From Baylisascaris procyonis (lineage: Eukaryota; Nematoda; Chromadorea; Rhabditida; Ascarididae): DNA of 64,000 nucleotides. Shown here in pieces: positions 11,901 to 22,266 of the stretch. The translations under genes were made by a program, and so were the position numbers. The DNA lies in assembly GCA_037389465.1 (NCBI GenBank), contig JAZARR010000077.1:62001-126000 (forward strand), read 5' to 3'. Positions within the stretch are counted from its first letter, which is position 1; each line of letters opens with the position of its first letter. Below the pieces are notes generated by a model. That model saw nothing but the letters and a program-made list of their open reading frames with translations, did not search any database and was not told the origin of the DNA.

Positions 11901-14785
11901 TTGTCCCACTTAGCCAATGATTTCATTGGCTGAGTGGGGCAAGACGCCTATGTATGAGCGCTTGTTTTGCAACATTACGCAAGCATAGTGAAGGACATTC
12001 TACGCAATGCAACGACACTCGGATTCTTCACCTCATTCAATCCAACAATAATAAGTGCAGATAAGCACTAGCAGAAATGACACAAATATGTACTTAAGCT
12101 TTCCGCTTACCTGGCCAACCGGTTCCACAATTATTAAAAAATAAAACTTATGCAATTTCACTTAATATTTTTTTATCGCTCAGCGCAAAGCATACGTAAA
12201 ATTCCATCACGCCTATAAATACCCGCAACTCCTTCTAAGGTTGATCAATCAACCTGAAGTAGGGCAATAGAAGTTACCTAGTGGTACTCACCAAATTTAA
12301 TCAATTCTAGCTTCAGCAAAATGATTCACTCATTATACAGAAATCAGCCGTCTATTGAGAGGCAACATCGCCCTAGTGGACACTAATAAAAAAAAATTTT
12401 AACGATTTTTCCTCACGCCGATTACCATTGCAAAATGCAAAAATGTAAAAAAATTGAACAGAACAAAACCACGAGTACTAAACTGATATTCTTAAGGCCA
12501 TCAGGATACTGTTCTTTGACAACATATATCCACACTTCATCAGCGAATCAAGGTCACTTTCCAACCCAGTTGCAAATCAACGATTTAACAATGACGTAAC
12601 TTTGGAGTGTGCACAATGGGAATCAAGCTTATGTGTTCTCAGTTACTATGCAAACGTGATGGACAGTCTTACCCTGAGCACTAAACTCATCAACTAAGCT
12701 GCATACTTCATAACATTCACCTCTCAAGCATTAAAACTAACGACCTTGTCACACTATAAAATAAATAAATAAATAAATAAATAAATAAAATGTGCAGTGG
12801 GAATAAAACATTTGCATAAAATGATACCTTAAACTGCCAGACGAGATTTTCGCAAGGTCCACTCAGCGCCACAGTCTCACTTAGTCCCGCATTCTGGAGG
12901 CATTCCAAAACAGCCATATCGCTTCTCAAATCAACTCCATCTCGCTGACAGTATTTATGCACGTCCTCTTTGCATTCGTCGTATTCAATCAGAAGCTTAT
13001 CGCTGTAACCTGCCGCTTGCTCAGCACCTGCTGCATTCGGCTGTGCACCTCCAGCATTCCCACTGCAAAATCAACATATATACCCTCAAATTTTACATCT
13101 ACCAGTGCCACCAACTTCTTGAACACATGAGCCTTGAAAAGCGTACCGTTCCGGTGGTTGATGACCGACTGGTTGAGCAACATTGTTATCCTGTAGTAAC
13201 GCATGTTGGTTCGGCACTACACCTGAAAAGAAATGAGAACATTTAATGATGGTATCAACGAATTTGCATCATCGCATCGATGCATTCATAAAATGCGACG
13301 CAGCGAGAGGACGCATAGGATGGAAAAAAAGAGTAAACCCGTTCTGGAAATTGAACAGCCCTAAAGTAGTCTCATGCAAACGTTATGATATTTCTATCGA
13401 ATTTTTATCGAAATTCAATTATCTCACAAAAGCTGCACAGTTCGTTTATTGGAGCTAAATTTTGAAGCCACCAATACTAACCGAATAAAGCATAACATCA
13501 GAAAGAATCGCTCTCTATCATAGAAATATTTCATATAAGAATCAAAGAAATTTTTTTCAAACTCATTTTTTTTCAAATTTTTGAACGTAAAAATTTTCAA
13601 ATTTTTCAAAAATTTTCAATTTTCTGCATGGTCGTCTAATATAGGATTCCTTACTAGCACAAGAAGTAATCATGTGTTTCTCAGCAATAATGCGCACCTT
13701 TCGAAACTCAATCACTATAAACATGCGTTTAGAATCATCGCAAAACTTTAAAGGTGTTAAAATTCCCAACAAGGATATGCAGAAAATCAAAAACTGGACT
13801 CAGCCCCGCTGAATGAGAAAGGGTTCAAGGTCTAATCATATTTCAACCACATTCTATTCGCCTTGAGATTAAAAAAAAAAAAGAAGAAAAAATTGCTGAT
13901 GAATCTCAATGATAAAATGCGCATTTTTCATGATGCGCACACAACTCTAAATAAGTGCTCAATTTCCAAACGGAACAATCACATAAAAAATGTTACTTGG
14001 TACAATCGTTACCTATAATATTCATTTCTAGGCCATAAACTATGCCGTTTAAACGTTTTGCGCAATATATAAAGCTGTGAGAAGGTATAAAGCTATTGAA
14101 CAGCGTGCTTCTACGCTTCGCCAGTTCTTTTTTCCACTTTTATTTTCTTTGATCGACATCAGTGATCTCGAAACGCTGCCAACAAAAAAAAGCTAAGGTA
14201 TCTCTTATACGAACTCTATTCGACTCTGTGGGAACCATTAAAGAGATACTTGAGTTTAAACTGGCACACTCGCTATTTTCGAAAACGCAAATAACGACCT
14301 GAGAACTCACATAGATATCCAAGCGACTTAATTTTAGTAGTATTTTGAGCAAAGAACAACGACCACAGGCGTCCTTCCTGCTTTTTTTGCAAGTGCCGAT
14401 TTTGAGCGGGGGGTGGGGGGGGGGGGGTTAAGACTATAAACAACCCCCTTTCCCATTACTGCCTACTGCGTCCTACTAAAAGACTCAAAAAACACTTACT
14501 TCTCGACACCGGAAACATAGGATATCCCTTCCATGCTCTGCTGAAAGTCTGGAAACGAAAGCAACAGCAGGTCTCAGCAACTTCTTTAGACTTTCGAGCC
14601 CCTTTTTACTATAGGAGCCATTAAGGAGCGCTTCACAATGACCAACGACCTATTCTGACTGATAACTGCGCTAGACTTATTTCACTTCCCAATCTCTAAA
14701 AGATAGCATCAACAAGAATACCTTCTGCTGCCGGCGCTGCAGCTGCTACTGGCTTCTGAGGAGGCTGCACTTGATTTCCTTCATC
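117..14785 (-). CDS. GLG1: Golgi apparatus protein 1 (GLG1/ESL-1) orthologue, 5' half, cut by the window edge
   Basis: GLG1 is a type I Golgi membrane protein built from about sixteen cysteine-rich repeats; it binds FGFs and E-selectin in vertebrates. Exons, in transcript order on the minus strand: 14785-14722, 13222-13103, 13030-12828, 10887-10707, 9768-9625, 8228-8053, 5119-5033, 3900-3607, 2946-2803, 1340-1271, 312-117. All junctions are GT-AG and keep one frame over 1679 bases (559 codons plus two bases). Landmarks that match the vertebrate protein include MAVLECLQ, SDDFHLDRQLFFACRED, GEGRTLHCLM and ARDWTLDPELY. Codons across junctions agree with the family, for example HSQG split over 9625/8228. 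N-glycosylation sequons NLT and NMS are present in the exon at 10707-10887. The signal-peptide exon was not identified, and the rest of the luminal repeats, the membrane segment and the tail lie off the left edge. Introns range from 72 bases to about 3 kb and hold only simple repeats and a tRNA-like relic. Confidence 0.93.
3607..8228 (-). CDS. GLG1: GLG1 exons spanning repeats 3-5
   Basis: Exons 8228-8053, 5119-5033 and 3900-3607. The first carries ECLIDKI and DDKCKHEV, followed by the strongly conserved SDDFHLDRQLFFACRED. The 87-base exon encodes RFCKDVQSGNGKVFECLMSH. The 294-base exon encodes repeat 5 (GCAAELEKYKC, LLCLENAVHS, EQCQHEMLEHRR). All three junctions are phase 0, apart from the incoming one. 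Confidence 0.92.
9145..9157 (+). repeat. poly-C tract
   Basis: A short cytosine run inside a GLG1 intron. It is one of about a dozen poly-C or poly-G tracts in this AT-rich window. Confidence 0.8.
9252..9325 (-). repeat. degenerate tRNA-Cys-like or SINE-head-like sequence
   Basis: On the minus strand a D-arm-like hairpin (GCAC, loop ACTGGTTAA with GG, GTGC) is followed by an anticodon-arm-like hairpin (CCTTT, loop CTGCAGC, GAAGG) whose central triplet would be GCA (Cys). The T-arm region is degenerate, and no partner for the 5' acceptor stem GAGATGG is present. It is therefore not an intact tRNA gene. It lies within a GLG1 intron. A Pol III A-box-like TGGCACACTGG is retained. It could be a tRNA pseudogene or the head of a short interspersed element. 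Confidence 0.35.
9370..9460 (+). repeat. T-arm / B-box-like sequence next to the tRNA-like relic
   Basis: The plus strand reads GGGTTCGAATTCCGA near 9430, close to the Pol III B box GGTTCGANTCC, preceded by AGCTTAACGGGTGAATGCT, which resembles a D-arm. The anticodon arm does not pair convincingly. Its orientation is opposite to the tRNA-like relic some 50 bases away, so the two are separate pieces or an inverted pair. Confidence 0.25.
9625..10887 (-). CDS. GLG1: GLG1 exons spanning repeats 2 and 3
   Basis: Exon 10887-10707 encodes repeat 2 (FCADEMAANRQMATC, LSCLLDYI, NMSRSSRC). Exon 9768-9625 continues with FSDFRVVGPF and MCGEAIKRLQCGSL. The donor chosen at 10706 (CTTG|GTTCG) is not the stronger-looking GTAAGT 30-odd bases on. 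It is preferred because it keeps the frame and gives exactly the twelve residues between Cys and SDFR seen in the vertebrate protein. The alternative donor would run through FVLIF and lose the frame. Confidence 0.88.
12757..12790 (+). repeat. (AAAT)n microsatellite
   Basis: About eight tandem AAAT units in the GLG1 intron, just downstream of the donor at 12827. Confidence 0.95.
12828..13030 (-). CDS. GLG1: GLG1 exon with cysteine-rich repeat 1
   Basis: The exon encodes 67 full codons. It carries the first repeat: DECKEDVHKYC, then MAVLECLQ, then GPCENLVWQFK, the C-x-x-x-C / CL / C spacing typical of GLG1 repeats. The donor GTATCA follows AAG directly. About 40 bases downstream, inside the intron, lies an (AAAT)n run at 12757-12790. 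Confidence 0.93.
13103..14785 (-). CDS. GLG1: GLG1 N-terminal low-complexity linker exons
   Basis: Two exons, 14785-14722 and 13222-13103, encode a linker rich in Gln, Pro, Ala and Gly (QVQPPQKPVAAAAPAAE, then QPVGHQPPERYAFQ). It is comparable in character to the poly-Gln/Pro stretch after the signal peptide of vertebrate GLG1. The first exon ends with one spare base that joins GT of the next acceptor to give Gly. The intron between them contains a 49-base segment at 14548-14500 with good splice sites that would break the frame if included. The acceptor into the next exon at 13030 is an NAGNAG site (GCAGCAG), so two proteins differing by one residue are possible. Linker assignment is by position and composition, since such regions are not conserved in sequence. 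Confidence 0.75.
14408..14427 (+). repeat. poly-G tract
   Basis: Nearly uninterrupted guanines (six, then thirteen) within a GLG1 intron. Confidence 0.9.
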
Positions 14786-15690
14786 CTGCAATTTATGCTT
14801 CACTTTAGCACTTCAGCTAACGGTAGCATCAACAACACGCAGATTTGCTGCCCTTACTAGAGAACTTTTCATTTCATTCGTGTTTGATGGAGGTCAAAAG
14901 ATCCCTTAACAATATGCAATAGTGAAAACATTTCAAGCCCTGCTGTCCTGTGAAATATTTTCGGCCCACACTCGACAAGTTGATAAAAGCTTCCAAAATG
15001 AGCATGAAATCACGTCTTCGACGTTAATCGAACGGATGATAATTTTGTTCAAAGCTTTGTAACAAAAAAACCCACAAAGAAAGGTTTCAAAAACTCTCAT
15101 TTAAAAAATGCATTTCTGAATATGCAGGTGTTGAATTGGTCGAAAGGTACAAACGGTTCGATTATTCAGGATGCTTACAGCTTGGTGTTACCTGCTTTAT
15201 TTATAGTATGGTCAAATGGATATTATGAAAATCGGCATATTGCTTAAGTCATTGCATTCTCAGTACTCACAATTTCAGTTAATTTCAATTAAAAATTCAG
15301 TTAATTTCAACTAAAACTTCACTTAATTTCAACTACTAAAGCATGCGAAAGGATCATTAGGAAAGCTGTAAATATAAACTAAATAGTATCGTTATTCTCG
15401 AAACAAAACGTTGTTCCCATGATATCGCAAAAGAAAAAAGAATAACAATCTATGAGAAAGAAGAACCCACCTGCGCCCATACAAAGCGATATGTGCATAT
15501 GTAAAGAAAAACAAAGCCGAGTTGCCACAACAAATTCATCGTTTTCGCCTGCAAATAGTGCATTCCAATAATCACGTCTCATATAGTCACTGCATAGCAC
15601 AAATACCCATAGCGCCAAAAAATTTCACAGCATGGACGCTGAGGTCATAAAGTTCAGTCTTATTAAACGCTTGTCCCTATTGATCAACCA

Positions 15691-15745
15691 ATCAATAATC
15701 AATAATCAATAATCAATAATCAATCAATCAATCAATCAATCAATC
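15691..15745 (+). repeat. (AATC)n-type microsatellite
   Basis: Tandem AATCAAT and AATC units, with a change of period from 7 to 4 bases partway along. It is a simple repeat, with no spacers. Confidence 0.95.
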
Positions 15746-16095
15746 TAAAAAAGCTTGATTTTGCCCCAGTCTAAATCGAGCACAGTATTCCGCTAATCAC
15801 TTTAATTCAACGAGATCGCTAACAGCAATTGACTTCGACAGATAATTCACATTATAGATAGAGATGTTGCTCGCGAAAAGGTTACGAAACGCAGTTGAAC
15901 TGACGTATTGGACTGACGTTGCCTAATGGTGAGCAACGACACGCCACTCTATTTGCTTAAGTGAAAAACAAGGTCAATTACGTGCCCATTTTGATGCGAA
16001 TACAATTCTAGCAAATTCAAGTCCGAATATTCGAAAAAAAAAAAACAACTATTTCAGTCCTATTCAACGGACCGGGTGAGGAATGGGATGAGAAG

Positions 16096-16123
16096 CGAGA
16101 GAGAGAGAGAGGGGGGGGGGGGG
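16096..16123 (+). repeat. (GA)n followed by poly-G
   Basis: A GAGAGA run leads directly into about thirteen guanines, giving a pure purine strand. Confidence 0.9.
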
Positions 16124-16954
16124 AAGATGGATTCCTCTAACTATGTAATGGCAATATGCAATAATCCATCTAAATATACAACGATGCTTAATTAAAACGT
16201 CAACAACGCATTCAGAGAAGTTTAATGGAAAAAGACCTTAAGTGTAGAAATAAAGCAAAATAAGAAAATAAAAAATAAAAAATAAAAATTTCTAAAATGT
16301 CAGAAATATGCATAACAACGCTAATACGCAATTACTTTTTTAACGAAACAATGAAAATCAATGAACACCTCTCAATTACTCAAATAAAATTAAACACTAA
16401 TGGATAAGGCAATGAATTTACAAAACAAATACGGTACATTCAAAAAACAATATCGGTGAAACACAGGTGAATCAGTCAGCTCCTTTATGATCATCTACAA
16501 ATGTGATTAGCAATGAATAGAACATTTTATAATGTTTTATATCTATCTTGTCGAACATCTATAATAAGTATTTAAAGTTATTAGTAAATTCTTCATCATA
16601 TAAGTGAATTTAGCGAGTATAATGGAGAAAAAATTGAATGTTCATTATATATGAATCACTGTATGGCCTAGAACGACCTTTTAATACCAAATAAATATTA
16701 GGTAACGTAAGAAATGAACGCATATCTTTTAATTTATTACGCCACTACCAAATGAAGTGGTTGGGAGGGGGGGGGGAGAGTTGGGGAAGTATCGTTCTGA
16801 ATTGATTAACTCCAAAATGACTCCTTTGAAAGTAGACAACTTTGCTTCCCTAGGAAATACATCCCCTTTGAGTGTGTGATTTGATAACGCTCGTTGGCAT
16901 TAAGAAATCTATGTTTTATGAATGCATGTTTCCAAAAATCTATTCGTTTTTTTA

Positions 16955-17226
16955 GTGATTTTTAAGAGTGAATCGGTACCATTGTAAGACTCGTTGAATG
17001 TGTACAGAGATGTACCTTTCCTCCACCTTCCCCCCCCCCCACCTTCCTCTTAGTGGTAAAACCTGGAAAGCCAAATCTTTCGATCGTTTTTTAAAAGCGA
17101 TTTTTAAGAGTGAGTCGGTACCCTTAATAAGGATCGCTGAATGTGTACACAGGGCCTTTCGGCACACCCCTTTCCCCCCTCTTTGTGGTAAAATGTGGCA
17201 AGCAAAACCATCCGATTGCCTTTAAA
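16955..17226. repeat. diverged tandem duplication, two units of about 130-142 bp
   Basis: Unit 1 (about 16955-17096) and unit 2 (about 17097-17226) share, in order: GATTTTTAAGAGTGA then TCGGTACC, GAATGTGTACA, a C-tract, and GTGGTAAAA followed by a diverged T/A-rich end. Each unit has a poly-C tract in the same place. Neither unit codes for anything obvious. Confidence 0.85.
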
Positions 17227-18185
17227 GTCCACAATCAAACAAACTAGAAAGAACTCGGTATGTCACATTTTCTTACGAGGTAAAAAGCAATCATTTTACA
17301 GCCATCCAAAATGTTATAGGTTCCTTATCACATCGATAAGCCAAAATTCTCGATTAGAATAAAATTTTTCAGTATGGAAATCTTTAAAAAAAATTTTTTT
17401 TAGCGAAATTTAGCAATTGCCTGACAAGCTTAACGAACATGAACTCATTGCCGAACTATCGACCTATTCAATAGATTGGCCAACAAACGAACAACTGAAA
17501 GAAAATCGATAAATATCACTAAGGGTCCTGCATAGGCTTTCAAGCTATTTGCTGAAAGCGTTTTTATTCAACAAAGAAATTTAAAAAACATCAACAACAT
17601 CATTATTGCAACTAAACACATTTTTAAAGCGTATTTCGGGTAATGATATTTTAGGATTACAAGCTAAAAATAATGAAAATCGTTGAAAGATCAAACATCT
17701 CCCTTATAGATAGAGTGGATTTGTTGTTTGTGATGCGATGTGATATAAATACCGCATCGATGCACGATAAACTATAGATATCATCTACGAATTGAACGTA
17801 TCAAAAATTACGGAAACGTTGAAAATAACGCAAACTCAAACAATTACTCGAATCTAGAATTGATGCACAGCCATACGCGTACATAACATCATCAACGACA
17901 GTCGAGAAAATACATACCACCCATCATAAAGTATAAAATAAAAACGAGTTTCACCCGACTTCAACCGAGTCGATGACAATCACCGAAGCAACACGTCAGT
18001 GTTGGCATTACATTGACGTTATGCGACTAAATGTTAAGCACTTATAATTTAGAATGCAAAAAATTATGCAAAAATAACCCAGTTGGATTGAATTTTAATA
18101 TGTACAGTATACGTGAAAATAGAAACCTCGATTCCCGATCACCAATAAGGGAAATTATAAGATATAGAGGAAATCTATAATATAC

Positions 18186-18380
18186 CTGCTGGTTTATGCC
18201 TAACATTTAGTTTCATATACTCATAAAACCTTAGCCGCTGGCACATTGCCAGCTCAATCTTCTCGAAATTTGTCAACATCAATCGAATGCAGCGCAAAAT
18301 TCTAGCCGAATAATGCAAAATTTTTGCGGAAATTAAATCTTTGGTGGATTTTTTATGCGATAGGATGGTTATTTTCTAAG
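18186..18380 (-). CDS. possible unassigned exon (open stretch ending at a donor)
   Basis: The minus strand is open for about 65 codons and ends at CCAGCAG|GTATAT. It includes an ATG followed by LTNFEKIELAMCQRLRF. Base composition is a little richer in G and C than its surroundings. It matches no part of GLG1 that I recognise and has no signal peptide, so it is not a convincing first exon of that gene. It could be chance. Confidence 0.2.
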
Positions 18381-18959
18381 CATCACAATTATTTACTATT
18401 TAGGGGAGTAAAGAAAACTTTCGAAGGTAAAGATAATTGAGAGATTATATATAGGACTACATTTAAAGGAGTTTTAATAAGTAGTGAAATAAAATATTGG
18501 CATGGTACTAGCCACTCTGAAATATTTTTTTAATTAGCGAAACGATACGATACCATATATGTATATCGAAGACGTTCCGCAATAGTAAGACGAAAATTGT
18601 ATCAAAGTTCCAACTCAATACCTAACTATCTAACTTTGAAGAAAATCCTCTCTAACGAAATCATTTCAAAACCTTTAAAAGACTAAACTCCCCCATCCCC
18701 CCCTTCTTCCCTAATAATCTCTTTTCCGCTTCGATGAAATCCTACACTTATTTGTTGAAAAAATTGTATATTAGGCGGATATTTGATTTCTATAGGTGTG
18801 CGGCGTATTATATGGAGAAATAACATGTGAAAAAATAATTAATTGTTTTTCAAATGCTACAATATTGCGGCTCTTTTTCTCATCCATATGTATTTTATTG
18901 GGTGAAACCGTGTTGTATATTCAGAAATAGGGTTTGCATCCTCAAGCCCCATAAGCTCC

Positions 18960-19290
18960 CTTGTTGATGGGAGGGGCTATTCCTTCCTCCCTCCCCCCCC
19001 CCACCCCCTCACTCCACACCATGCCCTCCTATAGTTCCCCTGATGACCTCGCCTCTCATGACATCAAAAGCCCTTACGACGATTGCGTTGGCCGATCCCC
19101 GTTCCCCATCCCCCCCCCCCTCTCAACCAAGGTGGGTTGTACCCGTTGCCACCTGGCGTCATTTTTTTTGCCATGAACGATCAGAAACACCTGTACCGTC
19201 GACAAACTCATTGTTGTTACCGTTTGACGTAACTGGTTTTGCGATGAACAAACAACGTTTTGGGCATTGACTAGTTCCCGGTCACATAGA
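18960..19290. other. C-rich block with two poly-C tracts
   Basis: Two C-runs (near 18977-18987 and 19109-19121) sit in a locally GC-richer stretch. Downstream, two related segments resemble each other (GTTGCCACCTGG...GCCATGAACGATCA and GTTACCGTTTGA...GCGATGAACAAACA), suggesting an old short duplication. No coding frame was identified. Confidence 0.5.
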
Positions 19291-20634
19291 ATTAAGCTTG
19301 CGGACCGAAAACCCAGGGAGGGGGGGTAGAGTGATTAGTGAAAAGGTGTGGATACCCAGATGAGGCCTACGATCTACGGTTTACTTCGCTCTCCATATTA
19401 CAATTGTCATATAGGCTAATGCAGTAGTGGTTTGCTAAACGAATGCCCCAATATGCATCACTTGGATCCCACTCATGAATAACGTTTACAGGTGCTTGAT
19501 ATAGGTAGCCTTGAATCTTTGATTACGGTGGCTCATTTATCAATGATACTCATATACGGTGACATCATTATGTTTGTAAGTTAGACAAGTTTATTTACAA
19601 CAAGTAAACAATTACGAAAATGCTTCCATGAACAAACTTCTTGTTGAAAAATGAAAATATTCAACATATCAGCAGAAGAGTACTATTAAGAATGTTGTCC
19701 AAAATATGAAAAAGCATGAAAAAATGGCAACAGCCTCTAAAACTATAAAATATATTTCCATGGAATATCAAAGAGTGAAGCATCTATCGGAGGCGCTTTT
19801 GTTGGGGGGCATGGTTTAATTTGCAAAACATCTGCCAAAAAGAGCAACCGCTATGTAATACCTAGAATCATTATAGTACACAAATGCAGCAAACTGCACA
19901 AATAATAAAGGGACATAGACGGCTCTCTCCACGGCTTATATTCACTTCTGTCATAAACTAAAGCAACATTTCATCCTTGAGTGAAACAAATTACCTGTCG
20001 TCCGTTAGAGATCAACGGATAATCAACCATTGCGATAACCTTACAGGTAAAATGATGAAGCTTAAAGGTATAACTCATTCTTTCATAATGAATGCGCTAA
20101 TTGTTCTACCTCATATAGAGCATACAATGCGCACATTTCTGCTCATCATTACCGAAATTTCGCCTTTCAACAGTGCCCTTCAGTTAATGCTACAAAGCTA
20201 TGATGTTCAGTAACCATCTAAATGAGTTGAACATTTTCTTGAAGCTGGGAATTGAATCACGAGAACACATTCGTTATATTTGTTCACCAAAAAAGCGCCT
20301 CCAACTCTACAAAAAAGATACAGCGCTGGATTACTACCAGCATACAAAAAGTTTGTTTTTGGAAAATACATCCCCTTTAAACGCCGGTGCTTTGGCGATA
20401 TAATTCATGCCTCTTTGCTCGGTATACCTATAACTTCATAAGCCTAAAAATACCATCATTTCTATCTTCCTCATCATTTGAAAGAATCCTTTTCCAATTC
20501 TCGTTGTATTTTACACCGAAAACTGGAAAAAAAGAGGCAAAAAACCACCGTATTTTCCATCTATAGGCCCTCATTGAACATACGTTCTTTCTGAAAACTG
20601 CAAGCCCTACAAGCTTTCATTGAGTACGAACCCT

Positions 20635-20652
20635 TCCCCCTCCCCCCCCCCA
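20635..20652 (+). repeat. poly-C tract
   Basis: A C-run with a single T interruption, upstream of the CHERP 3' end on the opposite strand. Confidence 0.85.
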
Positions 20653-21179
20653 CTCTCGACGAAAGCATTTAAAATGGGAAAATCTCCAGCAAATCTAAGG
20701 GGTAGGAACACACTCACAATTGACTAATGGAAATTTCTCGTGTAAACGCTCCCTCACTAACTGTCCTTCAGTATGCGCCCATTTTATTTTCACCTCTAAT
20801 CTTGAGCGTATTTATGACGTTTGCAACCTTCTAATATAAACGCATAACAAAACACAGTCACTTATAAAAGCAAGATACGCCCAAAAAGGATATAAGATAG
20901 GCCTGGTTTCGGACTTATAAATTGATAAACTACCTCTCACCTCTATAAGCTATATAAGCTATCCACAATGATAAGTTCTTTTTGTAAGGTAAGCGTAGGG
21001 CGTGTAAACAGTGAAATACAATACTCTACACAATAGTAACAGTATGCGCATAACGCCTCACTATAGTAGTACTCATTTCTAGTGGGTCCGTTAACGTAGG
21101 AATTGCAGCAACATTCACAAACATTTAAATAATTAAGGGAAAACACGTTTACGGCGCGAAAGATTATAGAACAGCGACA

Positions 21180-22266
21180 TTAGTCAAGCTCCCTACGGCT
21201 TCTTCTTTTGTGGTATCCACTCATGTGTCGGCGATATTCTTCAAATATGTCTGGCTTCGAACCGATCCCACGGTACTGGTCAACACGATCACGCACTTCA
21301 CCACCGCTGATTGGTTCTTCTATACCCTGCAAAGTGGTTCCATTAATACCCACATCGCATACTACTGAAAATTTAATATGGGCTAAGAAGAATGAAAGCA
21401 ATTCATAAGGCATCTGCCAAACTGCTTTCCTACTTTGATCGCTCTCAAACTCCTCGAATTTCATGCACCTGCCAACAAGTTAAAAATCAGCACTGGTCGA
21501 TGGATAGCTGCATCAGCGTTCGATTGTCCACTTCATGCGTAAGAAGCAATTCTCGGTTGCTACAGCTTATTAATGTTGTCAATCAGGAACTTAAAGGCGT
21601 TTCCACGTTGAACGGTTGATTGGTTTGGCACTAACATCGACTCCGAAAACGCCATACAGCGTTCACTTCAAGCTGTTTGAGTACCCACTGACGTGATGGT
21701 CACAGTCGTACGCTTCTTGAGTTTTGCTGTCTTTCAACCCGATGTAAAATCGAAAAACGTTTCTTCAACAGTGATGCCTTTTACACCTTATTAATTTGGC
21801 TTCAATACAGCTCGCATAATTTAACTGCTGTCAAGAACCTTGGCAATTCACCTTGCTAACGATTGCTGTTAAATGAAGCAATCCACTTGCCTGTTAAATT
21901 TGAAAATATTAGCAAAAAATTTGCAGATGTACAAATCAAAACGATAAACCAATAACGGCAGCATTTAACTGGGGGTTGATAGCCCACAAAAACTCAACAA
22001 AGAAAGATGGATGACCTTCAAACACGATATTAAAGGCTAAAAAGACAGGTAATAGGAGCAAAGCTTTGTAGCTTCCGTTCGTTCAGTCACGCACCTAAAC
22101 AAACCAAAAAGAGCAAGCCAAAAACAAGTAGGCTCATCGAAAAACGAACTATAAACAAACCTGTTGCTCAGCGCCCAGTCCGCCACCCTGCCATCCCATC
22201 TTAGAAAGCAGCTGAGCACCTTTGTTCACAGCACTGAGTCGAGATGGTGCTCCCACAGGGGCAACG
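21180..22266 (-). CDS. CHERP: CHERP G-patch and C-terminal exons
   Basis: Exon 22266-22161 encodes the G-patch core, KGAQLLSKMGWQGGGLG. The terminal exon 21326-21180 encodes GIEEPISGGEVRDRVDQYRG and a basic tail ending RRSRRELD before TAA. This corresponds to the GIQDPIKGGDVRDKWDQY ending of vertebrate CHERP. G-patch motifs usually activate DEAH helicases. No canonical AATAAA was found immediately after the stop. Confidence 0.95.

Larger units (their letters stand above)
14786..21179. other. gene-poor region between GLG1 exons and the CHERP stop
   Basis: No gene could be assigned here. It probably includes the first GLG1 intron and the undetected signal-peptide exon, because the plus strand keeps the A/C-leaning composition seen across GLG1 introns. 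It contains an (AATC)n array, GA/poly-G and poly-C tracts, a diverged tandem duplication at 16.95-17.23 kb, a C-rich block at 18.96-19.29 kb, and one minus-strand open stretch at 18186-18380 that might be an exon. No rRNA or intact tRNA was seen. Confidence 0.6.

Noticed and set aside
15379..15618. MALWVF-like start as a GLG1 signal peptide
   Set aside because: The first codon is TTG, not ATG, and no donor in the needed phase follows the hydrophobic stretch.
15691..15745. CRISPR-like array
   Set aside because: It is a continuous microsatellite with no unique spacers. The 58 kb minisatellite and the 48.5 kb repeat fail for the same reason.
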